Part shown: piece by piece, positions 5,980-13,492 of the stretch
How positions within the stretch are numbered: the first letter of the stretch is position 1
Layout of the letters: the number at the start of each line of letters is the position of its first letter
Assembly: GCA_021108215.1 (NCBI GenBank)
Contig: JAIORK010000023.1
Coordinates: forward strand, 1 to 35,719
Direction of reading: 5' to 3'
DNA: 35,719 nucleotides
Origin: a bacterium
Lineage (GTDB): Bacteria > Oederibacteriota > JAAXVQ01 > JAUVAV01
Position numbers and translations under genes: made by a program
The notes under the pieces: model-generated
The model's database searches: none
What the model saw: only the letters and a program-made list of their open reading frames with translations
Told to the model about the DNA's origin: nothing

Positions 5980-8900
5980 ATGACAACTAAAATAACCGAA
6001 TCTGAGATCGAGAAATTCGTCATTACGCTTCTGGAAAAGCAGGGCTATGAATACATTTATGGTCCTGATATCGCTCCTGACAGCGAGACACCGGAGCGGG
6101 AGAAGTTTGAGGATGTTGTACTAATTGATCGGCTGAAAAGTGCGGTTAGCAGGATTAATCCAATAATTTCTCAAGACAATCAAGAAGATGCGATCAAACA
6201 AATCCTTAGACTCAATTCCCCGGAACTTATTACCAATAACGAAGCTTTTCACCGCCTGCTGACCGAAGGTGTCAATATCAGCAAACAAGAAGGCGGCTAT
6301 AACCGGGGAGATTATGTTTGGCTAATTGATTTCAAAAATCTGGCTAACAATGATTTTTTAGTGGTGAATCAATTTTCTGTTAAAAATTCATCCCCTTTAG
6401 GGGACCGAGGGGCTACAAAACGGCCGGATGTTGTGCTTTTTGTGAATGGACTGCCTTTGGTGGTTATTGAACTTAAAAATCCTGCTGACGAACATGCTAC
6501 TGTTAAATCAGCTTTTAAACAAATCCAGACCTATAAAAATACCATTCCAGCTCTTTTTACTTACAACAGCTTTACTGTTATTTCCGATGCTTTGGAAGCC
6601 AGGGCTGGAACCATTTCGTCAGACTTCAACCGCTTTATGTTTTGGAAGACATCAGACGGTAAGGTTGAGGCATCTCTTCTGATCGGACAATTGGAAACAT
6701 TGATTAAAGGTATGTTGGATACAAAAACTATACTTGATCTTATCCGCTATTTTATTGTTTTTGAAAAATCCAGGAAAGAAGACAGAGAGACCGGAATTAT
6801 TACGATACAGACAATCAAAAAGTTAGCTGCTTATCATCAATATTATGCTGTGAACCGCGCAGTTGAATCCACGCTGCGTGCGTCCGGTTTTGTAGGGGCG
6901 AATGATTATTCGCCCCTACGGGTTATGGAATCACCGGAAAGTTACAGCGTCCCAGGTGTCAGTCAACAACCTGAGGGTGATCGCAAAGGCGGAGTTATTT
7001 GGCATACCCAGGGCAGCGGCAAATCGCTGTCCATGGTTTTTTATTCCGGTAAAATTGTTTTGGCTATGGATAATCCTACTATTTTGGTCATTACTGACAG
7101 GAATGATCTGGATGATCAACTCTTTGATACCTTTGCCGCTTCCAGGCAATTGCTTCGTCAGGAACCGGTTCAGGCTGAAAATCGTGACAACCTTAAGGAT
7201 TTATTAAAGGTAGCGTCTGGCGGAATTGTGTTTACCACCATACACAAGTTTCAGCCGGAAGATGGCAATGTCTATGAAAAATTATCAGACCGGGAAAATA
7301 TTATTGTTATTGCAGACGAAGCACATCGCACACAGTATGGTTTTAAAGCCAAGACCATTGATGACAAAGATGAGCAGGGAAATGTAATCGGCAAGAAAAC
7401 AGTCTATGGTTTTGCCAAATATTTGCGAGATGCCTTACCAAAGGCAACCTACCTGGGTTTTACCGGCACACCGATTGAGAAAACAGATGTGAACACACCG
7501 GCTGTGTTTGGGAATTATGTAGATGTATATGATGTGTCTATGGCAGTCGGAGATGGTGCCACTGTCAGGATATTTTATGAGAACAGGCTGGCTAAGATTC
7601 ATCTGAGTGAGCAAGGCAAAGAGTTGGTCGCTGAATTGGACGATGATCTGGAAAAGGCTGATCTTTCAGATACACAAAAAGTTAAAGCTAAATGGACGCA
7701 ACTGGAGGCATTGATAGGCAGTGAGGACAGAATCAAGCAAGTCGCGCAGGATATGATCGCACATTATGAGAAGCGCCAGAGCGGATTTGATGGTAAAGCC
7801 ATGATTGTGACCATGTCCCGACGCATTGCAGCTGATTTGTATGAAGAAATGATTAAAATAAAACCTGATTGGCATCATGCTGATTTGAAAAAAGGCACAC
7901 TCAAAGTGGTCATGACAGCGGCATCTTCTGATGGGCCAAAGATGGCCAAACATCATACCAGTAAAGATGAACGCAGAGTATTGGCAGAGCGAATGAAAAA
8001 TCCGGAAGATGAACTCAAAGTTGTTATTGTGCGGGATATGTGGTTGACCGGATTTGATGCGCCATGTCTGAAAACCTTGTATATTGACAAACCCATGAAA
8101 GGCCACAATCTTATGCAGGCCATAGCACGTGTTAACCGTGTGTATAATCAAGTGGAAGGTGGTCTGATTGTTGACTATCTGGGTATTGCCTCTGATCTGA
8201 AAAAAGCACTCTCGTTTTATTCAGATAATGGCGGGAAAGGTGATCCGGCCATTACCCAGGAACAGGCAGTTCAAAAAATGCATGAAAATCTGGAAGTGGT
8301 CGCTCAAATGTTTCATGGTTTTGCTTATGAGGATTATTTTGATGCCGACACCGGCAAAAAACTGACGATGATATTGGAAGCAGAAGAGCATATTCTTGGT
8401 CTGGAAAACGGCAGGAAACGCTATATTGACGCTGTGGCTGCTTTGTCCAAGGCATTTTCAATTTCCGTACCGCATGAACAAGCCATGGATGTGAAAGATG
8501 AAGTGGGGTTTTTCCAGGCAGTTAAATCACGTTTAATTAAATTTGACCGGGAAGATTCCGGCAGAACAAATGAGGAAATTGAAAGTGCCATCCGGCAGGT
8601 GATTGACAAATCACTGGTCACTGACCAGGTGATTGATGTCTTTGATGCAGCCGGCATCAAGAAACCGGATATCTCCATCCTCTCCGAGGAATTTTTGTTG
8701 GAAGTCAAAAACATGCAACACAAAAATATTGCCATCGAAGTATTGAAAAAACTCCTGAATGATGAAATCAAAGGAAGGCTGCGGACAAATCTGGTGCAAG
8801 GCAAGTCCTTGGCCGAGATGCTGGAAAATTCCATCAAACGCTATCATCAAAAAATCATTACGGCCGCTGAAGTTATTGAAGAACTCATTGAGATCAGTAA

Positions 8901-9225
8901 GCATATAAAAGAAATGGAAAAAGAACCTGAAGAACTGGGTTTGTCAGCTGCTGAATATGCCTTTTATACAGCCATTGCCGACAATGACAGTGCCAAAGAA
9001 GTCATGCAAAAAGACAAACTAAGGGAATTGGCTGTTGTGTTGTTTGAGAAAGTGAAGGCCAATGCAGCAATTGATTGGACTATAAAAGAGAGCGTGAAAG
9101 CCAAGTTGAAAGTGATTGTGAAAAGAACCCTGCGCCAATTTGGCTATCCACCGGATATGCAGAAATTAGCGACTGAGACCGTACTTAAACAGGCGGAATT
9201 GATTGCAGAAGAATTGACTCGTTAA
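5980..9225 (+). CDS. hsdR: Type I restriction enzyme R subunit HsdR
   Basis: HsdR is the ATP-driven translocase and nuclease of the type I complex. The 1081-residue product has the PD-(D/E)xK nuclease (RPDVVLF near 148-154 and VIELKNP near 162-168), Walker A HTQGSGKS (about 342-349), DEAH box ADEAHR (446-449) and FTGTPIE (about 494). Further helicase motifs (IVRDMWLTGFDAPCLKTLYIDKP, QAIARVNRVY) follow, then the helical C-terminal domain. ATG 5980 is chosen for its GAAGGAAG site. A GTAGGGGC palindrome is embedded in frame (VGANDYSPL from residue 305) between the nuclease and motor domains. A second possible insert (SSPLGDRGA) precedes the nuclease RPD motif. The catalytic motifs are intact, so the enzyme may still work. 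Confidence 0.95.
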   Translation: MTTKITESEIEKFVITLLEKQGYEYIYGPDIAPDSETPEREKFEDVVLIDRLKSAVSRINPIISQDNQEDAIKQILRLNSPELITNNEAFHRLLTEGVNISKQEGGYNRGDYVWLIDFKNLANNDFLVVNQFSVKNSSPLGDRGATKRPDVVLFVNGLPLVVIELKNPADEHATVKSAFKQIQTYKNTIPALFTYNSFTVISDALEARAGTISSDFNRFMFWKTSDGKVEASLLIGQLETLIKGMLDTKTILDLIRYFIVFEKSRKEDRETGIITIQTIKKLAAYHQYYAVNRAVESTLRASGFVGANDYSPLRVMESPESYSVPGVSQQPEGDRKGGVIWHTQGSGKSLSMVFYSGKIVLAMDNPTILVITDRNDLDDQLFDTFAASRQLLRQEPVQAENRDNLKDLLKVASGGIVFTTIHKFQPEDGNVYEKLSDRENIIVIADEAHRTQYGFKAKTIDDKDEQGNVIGKKTVYGFAKYLRDALPKATYLGFTGTPIEKTDVNTPAVFGNYVDVYDVSMAVGDGATVRIFYENRLAKIHLSEQGKELVAELDDDLEKADLSDTQKVKAKWTQLEALIGSEDRIKQVAQDMIAHYEKRQSGFDGKAMIVTMSRRIAADLYEEMIKIKPDWHHADLKKGTLKVVMTAASSDGPKMAKHHTSKDERRVLAERMKNPEDELKVVIVRDMWLTGFDAPCLKTLYIDKPMKGHNLMQAIARVNRVYNQVEGGLIVDYLGIASDLKKALSFYSDNGGKGDPAITQEQAVQKMHENLEVVAQMFHGFAYEDYFDADTGKKLTMILEAEEHILGLENGRKRYIDAVAALSKAFSISVPHEQAMDVKDEVGFFQAVKSRLIKFDREDSGRTNEEIESAIRQVIDKSLVTDQVIDVFDAAGIKKPDISILSEEFLLEVKNMQHKNIAIEVLKKLLNDEIKGRLRTNLVQGKSLAEMLENSIKRYHQKIITAAEVIEELIEISKHIKEMEKEPEELGLSAAEYAFYTAIADNDSAKEVMQKDKLRELAVVLFEKVKANAAIDWTIKESVKAKLKVIVKRTLRQFGYPPDMQKLATETVLKQAELIAEELTR
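6388..6415. repeat. Possible second hairpin insert in hsdR
   Basis: A TCCCCTTTAGGGGA hairpin followed by GAGGGGCTAC is read in frame as SSPLGDRGA just before the nuclease RPDVVLF motif. From memory, other HsdR proteins have a short Gly/Asn-rich linker here. Its end resembles the GGGGC/CTAC ends of the other palindromes, but the layout differs, so kinship is uncertain. Confidence 0.35.
6892..6919. repeat. GTAGGGGC palindrome, copy 8 (inside hsdR)
   Basis: This copy has perfect 12-bp arms, GTAGGGGCGAAT and ATTCGCCCCTAC, around GATT. It is read in frame as VGANDYSPL at HsdR residues 305-313. Confidence 0.9.
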
Positions 9226-9228
9226 TGG

Positions 9229-9272
9229 TACGGGACATAGTTGGCGCCGGAATTCGAATATTCGAATAAGCA
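9229..9272. repeat. Dispersed repeat: TACGGGACATAGTT plus TTCGAATATTCGAA block
   Basis: Two repeat pieces are joined here. TACGGGACATAGTT (9229-9242) recurs with one mismatch at 12446-12459. A 30-bp block with the palindrome TTCGAATATTCGAA (9243-9272) recurs with three mismatches at 12890-12919. Both downstream copies lie just beyond the PHP-Cache gene, so the pairs bracket it. Confidence 0.65.
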
Positions 9273-9275
9273 TTT

Positions 9276-9330
9276 TGAAAAAATGGCCTTCGGGAATAAG
9301 TACCAATGTCCCCATTTTTTCAGTTTTTTG
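9276..9330 (+). terminator. Candidate terminator after hsdR
   Basis: An 11-bp inverted repeat TGAAAAAATGG / CCATTTTTTCA with a 25-nt loop is followed by GTTTTTTG. The stem is AT-rich and the loop long, so termination is plausible but unproven. Confidence 0.4.
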
Positions 9331-9351
9331 ATTTAACAAGGAGGTTTTTAG

Positions 9352-9423
9352 ATGAGGTCAAAAATTGCCTTAGTCGTTTTTCAAGGGGAAGTCAGGATTT
9401 TATTAAAAAAGGGTATGCGTTGA
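9352..9423 (+). CDS. 23-residue ORF with a strong ribosome site (leader candidate)
   Basis: The frame reads MRSKIALVVFQGEVRILLKKGMR and is preceded by AAGGAGG at near-ideal spacing, stronger than the site of the large gene behind it. It stops 4 bp before the ATG of the PHP-Cache gene, an arrangement that would allow translational coupling. I do not recognise the peptide. It may be a leader peptide or the remnant of a gene start. Confidence 0.35.
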   Translation: MRSKIALVVFQGEVRILLKKGMR

Positions 9424-9427
9424 ACTG

Positions 9428-12424
9428 ATGAAAACTGTGAAAGTTGATCTGCATTGCCATTCATCCCATAGTGATGGTGAGTGGCGTCCTGACAAGATTG
9501 CCCAAGTCTGTGCCGTCACAGGCGTGAAATATGCGTCCCTGACAGACCATAACACATTGGATGGATTGGACGCTTTCGAATCGGCGTGTGACCGTAATGG
9601 TATCGGTTTTGTCAGCGGTCTTGAATTGACAGCACGGTATGGCAGTAAAGAAATTCATCTTCTCTGTTACGGCTTTGACAAGGAGGACGCATCCCTCAGG
9701 GAAGCGGTAACCGCCATTAAAGAGAGCCTCTTACCAAATAGAACTATCCATGCAGTGGCAGGACCAAAAGAATTGGAAAATCTGATACAGACCGTTCATG
9801 AGGCCGGTGGAGTAGTCATCTTGGCCCATCCTTTCCAGACAGAACCTGATCGTCCCAAACTTGAATCACTTATCGCTGATCTTGTTGAACACGGCCTGGA
9901 TGGAATCGAAGTCTATCATTCTCAATCCACTTCCGAACAACAGGAAATTTTACATGCTTTAGCGAACCAATACCAATGTGGGCTCTCTATAAATAGAGAG
10001 CGGGGGTTCGGGGGCGAAGCCCCTGAATCGGATAGGAGGGGCCGGCAAAACGCATCGGCGTTTGCGTCGGGGGAACCTATGGTTCCATCGAAAGCTCTGC
10101 TTGTCTCTGGAGGAACGGACCACCATGGCTATTCAGGGAGTACAGGACCCGAAGTCGGCGTTGACATCCCGGAAGATGAATGGCGAACGTTCCGAGATTG
10201 TTTGCTCAAACAGCGCAAAATGAGCAGAAAAAAACCTTCTGCCCATGCTGCTAACACGCAAAGCGCTTCGTCTTCCGCAAATCCAACCAATAAAACTCGT
10301 CTCTTTATCTGGATGATAGCACCCGCTTTGGCTGCCGTATTCCTTTTCATCGTAGCCCTGTTCGGAATATTTCTGCCGGGATATGAGAAGGGGTTAATGG
10401 ACCGAAAGCGGGAGATGATTCGGGAATTGACAAACACGGTATGGAGCATGCTTGATGAGGCGGATAATAAAATCAGATTGGGTCGGATATCTCCGTCGGA
10501 TGCGCGTGCACAAGTGATCGAAAGGACACGTGCGCTGAAATATGGCAAGGAAGGAAAAGATTATTTCTGGTTGCAGGACCTGACACCACGGATGATCATG
10601 CATCCTTACAGGAGTGACCTTGAGGGTCAGGATCTTTCAGACTTCAAAGACCCCCGTGGTACATACATTTTCAAAGTTTTTGCAGACAAAGTCCGAACCG
10701 ACGGTGAAGGGTATGTTGATTACGTCTGGCAATGGAAGGACGATCCTTCCAGACTGGAAGCAAAAGAGTCGTACATCCGGCTTTTCAAACCTTGGGAATG
10801 GGTGATTGGAACAGGACTCTATATGCATGACGTTCACAAAGAGATCAAGACGTTGCAAATGAGGATTGTCTCTGCCATGCTTGTGATCATTGCCGTATTA
10901 ATCCTTCTACTGCTCACCATGCTGCGTGGAGGGCTGAGGACCGAGCGCATGAGATTGTTAGCAGAACGGCGACTGAAAGAATCAAACGAACGCTACCTCT
11001 CTCTGGTTCAGGCCGCAACAGAGGGCGTCCTCATTGTAAGAAACAACCGATGTGCCTATGCGAACCCCATCTTCCTCCAATTTATTGGGTGCGATTCTGA
11101 AGAATTGGGATTACTCGACTGGCGTGAACTTTTCCCGCGGATCTCCACCCAAGAATTTTCTACGTTGAAGACTGATGCAGGGACCTATAGGGACACATTT
11201 CTTCGGAGACGGGATGCTACAGACCTGCCTTGTCGAATGACACTCAAGGGAATATCGGAAAACCATTCTGGAAATTTTGTCATACTCGTCCGCAAGTCAG
11301 AAGATACCAGTGCGTCATCAATGCCTGATTCAAGCGGACTATTAAAAAGGTTATTGAACCTGCCCTCAGCGATTGCGGAGGATGTATCACGGAAAATAGT
11401 ACAGGCGTCATCGACACCCCAGGTTATCACCCTTTGTGAGCGGACACCGGAGATGGTTCATTCCATGCTGGAAAGTGGAGCATCTCCTTCGGCCATAACG
11501 ATGATGATTTCCTCGATCACCGACTCTGCGACAATTAAATTCATAGAACTGGCACAGGCGAATTTGGGGCCAGCCCCTGTCCGTTTCGCGTTTGTGGCCT
11601 TGGGCAGTCAAGGACGCAAGGAGCAGACCCTTTTTACAGATCAGGACAATGCTATCATTTATGAATCGACTGTGCATAGTAGTGACACACAAGTAGCTAG
11701 TTACTTTGCAGCTTTAAGCGGACAAGTCTGTGACAATTTGGAAAAGTCGGGTTTTCTCAATTGCAAAAGCTTTGTCATGGCCAACAATCCGAAGTGGTGT
11801 CAACCCTTGGAGGTATGGAAAGGATACGTGACGGATTGGATCACAAAAGCCGAAGAGAATGACATCATGCAATTCAACATTGTTTACGATTTTCGCTGTA
11901 TCGTTGATGAGTCGGAGATGATTCAGCAGCGTCTTCGAGAGCATATCCAGGAGCAGATCAGAAAAACACCAAGGTTTTTAATGCAAGTTGCAAGAAATGC
12001 CCTCCTTTATAAATCGCCTACCCGGCTTTTCGGTAACATTGTGACAGTGGGAGGTTCAAAAGAGAAAACAGGACAGCTTGATCTAAAGGCCGTCATGATA
12101 CCTGTTGTCAGTTTTACCAGGTTGTATTCAATCCAGAAAGGGATTTCATTCCCATCCACCCAGGAACGGTTATCGGCAATGTCCGACCAGGGCGTGATTC
12201 TGCCATCCCAATTTCACGATATCCTGACTGTTTTTGAAGCTCTGACAAGGCTCAGATTAAGATATCAGGTTCAAACAATCCACAAAGGTAGAGCACCTGA
12301 TAATTTCATAGATCCATCCTTGCTTGGTCATGTTGATGAAGCTGTACTTAAGGAATGTTTCAAGGAGATTGACATGATCCAGGAAAGGATTAGGTTGGAT
12401 TTCTTGGGCGGGGAAACCATATAA
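9428..12424 (+). CDS. PHP-Cache-PAS-DUF294 membrane sensor fusion protein
   Basis: This 998-residue protein joins four modules. A PHP phosphoesterase (1 to about 260) has HCHSSHSDG, LTDHNT, GLELT, LAHPF and SGGTDHHG, so all metal-ligand motifs are present. A first membrane helix (about 291-316) is followed by an extracytoplasmic Cache domain (about 317-475) with GKDYFWLQD, MIMHPY and WEWVIGTGLY. A second membrane helix lies at about 478-500. A PAS domain spans about 520-610, and a DUF294/GlnD-like nucleotidyltransferase follows with GSQGRKEQTLFTDQDNAII (from about residue 722) and a helical C-terminal part. Known families suggest ligand-gated nucleotidyl transfer, with PHP as a possible removing activity; that coupling is inference. 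Residues 185-225 come from a 123-bp repeat inserted in frame beside a PHP metal motif. The start follows a 23-residue coupled ORF. Confidence 0.85.
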   Translation: MKTVKVDLHCHSSHSDGEWRPDKIAQVCAVTGVKYASLTDHNTLDGLDAFESACDRNGIGFVSGLELTARYGSKEIHLLCYGFDKEDASLREAVTAIKESLLPNRTIHAVAGPKELENLIQTVHEAGGVVILAHPFQTEPDRPKLESLIADLVEHGLDGIEVYHSQSTSEQQEILHALANQYQCGLSINRERGFGGEAPESDRRGRQNASAFASGEPMVPSKALLVSGGTDHHGYSGSTGPEVGVDIPEDEWRTFRDCLLKQRKMSRKKPSAHAANTQSASSSANPTNKTRLFIWMIAPALAAVFLFIVALFGIFLPGYEKGLMDRKREMIRELTNTVWSMLDEADNKIRLGRISPSDARAQVIERTRALKYGKEGKDYFWLQDLTPRMIMHPYRSDLEGQDLSDFKDPRGTYIFKVFADKVRTDGEGYVDYVWQWKDDPSRLEAKESYIRLFKPWEWVIGTGLYMHDVHKEIKTLQMRIVSAMLVIIAVLILLLLTMLRGGLRTERMRLLAERRLKESNERYLSLVQAATEGVLIVRNNRCAYANPIFLQFIGCDSEELGLLDWRELFPRISTQEFSTLKTDAGTYRDTFLRRRDATDLPCRMTLKGISENHSGNFVILVRKSEDTSASSMPDSSGLLKRLLNLPSAIAEDVSRKIVQASSTPQVITLCERTPEMVHSMLESGASPSAITMMISSITDSATIKFIELAQANLGPAPVRFAFVALGSQGRKEQTLFTDQDNAIIYESTVHSSDTQVASYFAALSGQVCDNLEKSGFLNCKSFVMANNPKWCQPLEVWKGYVTDWITKAEENDIMQFNIVYDFRCIVDESEMIQQRLREHIQEQIRKTPRFLMQVARNALLYKSPTRLFGNIVTVGGSKEKTGQLDLKAVMIPVVSFTRLYSIQKGISFPSTQERLSAMSDQGVILPSQFHDILTVFEALTRLRLRYQVQTIHKGRAPDNFIDPSLLGHVDEAVLKECFKEIDMIQERIRLDFLGGETI
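9980..10102. repeat. 123-bp hairpin-rich repeat, copy A (inside the PHP domain)
   Basis: The element runs from GGGCTCTCTATA to GAAAGCTCTGCTT and is 123 bp, exactly 41 codons. It contains several short hairpins: CTCTCTATAAATAGAGAG, TTCGGGGGC/GCCCCTGAA, AACGCATCGGCGTT and GGAACCTATGGTTCC. The copy at 34973-35105 matches it at about 90% over the last 102 bases. In this gene it codes residues 185-225, which interrupt the strand leading into the SGGTDHHG motif. Confidence 0.85.
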
Positions 12425-12693
12425 TCTTGGGGAGGACGCGTGGGATACGGGACGTAGTTCGGTGATACGGTTATAGGCGACACTATGCTTTGCGAAAGGC
12501 AAAGGGGAAAGGGTGTCAGGAATAGTTGGTTAAAGGGTATTTTTGGGGTGCACAAGAGTTTGTATACATTCAAAAAAGGATGCCAACAAACTTACATGGA
12601 TTTCCGTTTTTATCCTAGTAGTTTTGCGACTTCTCCGAGCCCTCCGCCGGTTCTGGGATTCAGCGGATTAGATATCAGAGAGCAGGATGTCCT

Positions 12694-12736
12694 CCGTGGT
12701 AAATGTTTTTAAAAAAGCAAAAAAATCTTACCACGG
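12694..12736. repeat. CCGTGGTAA inverted repeat
   Basis: Two 9-bp arms, CCGTGGTAA and TTACCACGG, face each other across an A/T-rich loop of about 25 nt. They are CTCCGTGG-family repeats in opposite orientations, forming a potential large hairpin. Confidence 0.6.
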
Positions 12737-12824
12737 TGTTCACGGTGACCACGGGGAAATCAACTGCTTAAATCTTCTGTAGGGTTAAACGCAAAAAATA
12801 AGATCATTGGTTTTTCTGCCTTTG

Positions 12825-12854
12825 TGATTTTATCCTAACAAGCCTTTCTCTGTG
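12825..12854. repeat. 30-bp direct repeat, second copy
   Basis: This matches bases 3-32 with a single C/T mismatch (CTTTCTCTGTG versus CTTTCTCCGTG). Looser similarity continues to the GGTGAA(A/T) motif near 12876. Confidence 0.75.
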
Positions 12855-12889
12855 CCCTCCGTGCCTCAGCGGTGAAAGTCTTTATTGTC

Positions 12890-12919
12890 GGTGCCGGAGT
12901 TCGAATGTTCGAATAAGCA
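12890..12919. repeat. TTCGAATGTTCGAA block, second copy
   Basis: This is the second copy of the 30-bp block at 9243-9272, with the same GCCGGA(A/G)TTCGAAT core and AATAAGCA end. Confidence 0.7.
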
Positions 12920-12999
12920 ATTCAATATCAATTCCTCAGTAATAGGAGACATCGTGATTTTTCCCCAAGACAAGGCAGGTAAAAATTTGATCGTGTGAG

Positions 13000-13027
13000 T
13001 TGACGATTTTACTACAATGAGTATAAA
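13000..13027 (+). promoter_or_regulatory. Sigma-70-like promoter for the small lipoprotein
   Basis: TTGACG (13000-13005), a 16-bp spacer and TATAAA (13022-13027) precede the lipoprotein ATG by about 80 bp. The match to the consensus is good; activity is inferred. Confidence 0.55.
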
Positions 13028-13105
13028 ATAATGAAAACTTATTTTAAACGTATACAGCAAAGACCGGTTTGGTCGGGCAATCGTTTAAAAACTTAGGAGG
13101 ATGTT

Positions 13106-13366
13106 ATGCAAAAGGCAATTATTGTTTTAGCCGGGGTGTGTTTGTTGGCTATTTCCGGGTGTGCCAACCTGAATTTATCCGGAGCGGGAGAAATCGCCGG
13201 AGTGGCGCTGGGTGCCACCGTTGATCCGCTTAATAAAAGCGCAAATCTTACCGGTGGGAAAACAATTAAGGTTGGAAATACCGAAACCCGTGTCAACACT
13301 TCGACGGATGGCAGCGGGGTAAGCACGGATGCAGATGTAAAATACCACATGGACACCAACAAATAA
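13106..13366 (+). CDS. Small Gly/Thr-rich lipoprotein
   Basis: This 86-residue protein has a signal peptide ending in the lipobox LAISGC, so it should be lipidated at Cys19 and anchored in a membrane. The mature part is small and polar, with GGKTIKVGNTETRVNTSTDGS repeats of Gly, Thr and Asn and no recognised domain. TAGGAGG lies 6 nt before the ATG, a promoter lies upstream and a terminator downstream, so it is a single-gene unit. Function is unknown. Confidence 0.8.
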   Translation: MQKAIIVLAGVCLLAISGCANLNLSGAGEIAGVALGATVDPLNKSANLTGGKTIKVGNTETRVNTSTDGSGVSTDADVKYHMDTNK

Positions 13367-13387
13367 TCACACTAGCATTATCCCAAA

Positions 13388-13430
13388 AATCACAGCGCAG
13401 ATATAGGTTATCTGCCTGTGGTTTTTTATT
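13388..13430 (+). terminator. Rho-independent terminator after the lipoprotein gene
   Basis: The arms CACAGCGCAGATA and TATCTGCCTGTG pair around TAGGT with one bulge and are followed by GGTTTTTTATTTT. This is a classic intrinsic terminator just after the stop codon. Confidence 0.8.
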
Positions 13431-13492
13431 TTGTTTGCAGCCGGAACGTATTTGATTTAAGCACTTAAGCATAATTTTCAGGAGAGTGTACC

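Larger units (their letters stand above)
12425..13105. other. Repeat-rich intergenic region without a convincing gene
   Basis: This 681-bp stretch contains the second TACGGGAC(A/G)TAGTT copy (12446-12459). It has a CCGTGGTAA/TTACCACGG inverted repeat (12694-12736), the second 30-bp CTTTCTC(C/T)GTG repeat (12825-12854), and the second TTCGAATGTTCGAA block (12890-12919). A 75-codon frame at 12485-12712 has no ribosome site and runs into the repeats, so I do not call it. The last part holds the lipoprotein promoter. Confidence 0.7.

Noticed and set aside
579-6919. Palindromes as a CRISPR array or ordinary terminators
   Set aside because: Spacing is irregular, there are no spacers and no cas genes, and half of the copies lie inside genes without T-tracts.
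12485-12712. 75-codon open frame in the repeat-rich gap
   Set aside because: It has no ribosome site, runs into CTCCGTGG repeats and shows no protein-like pattern.
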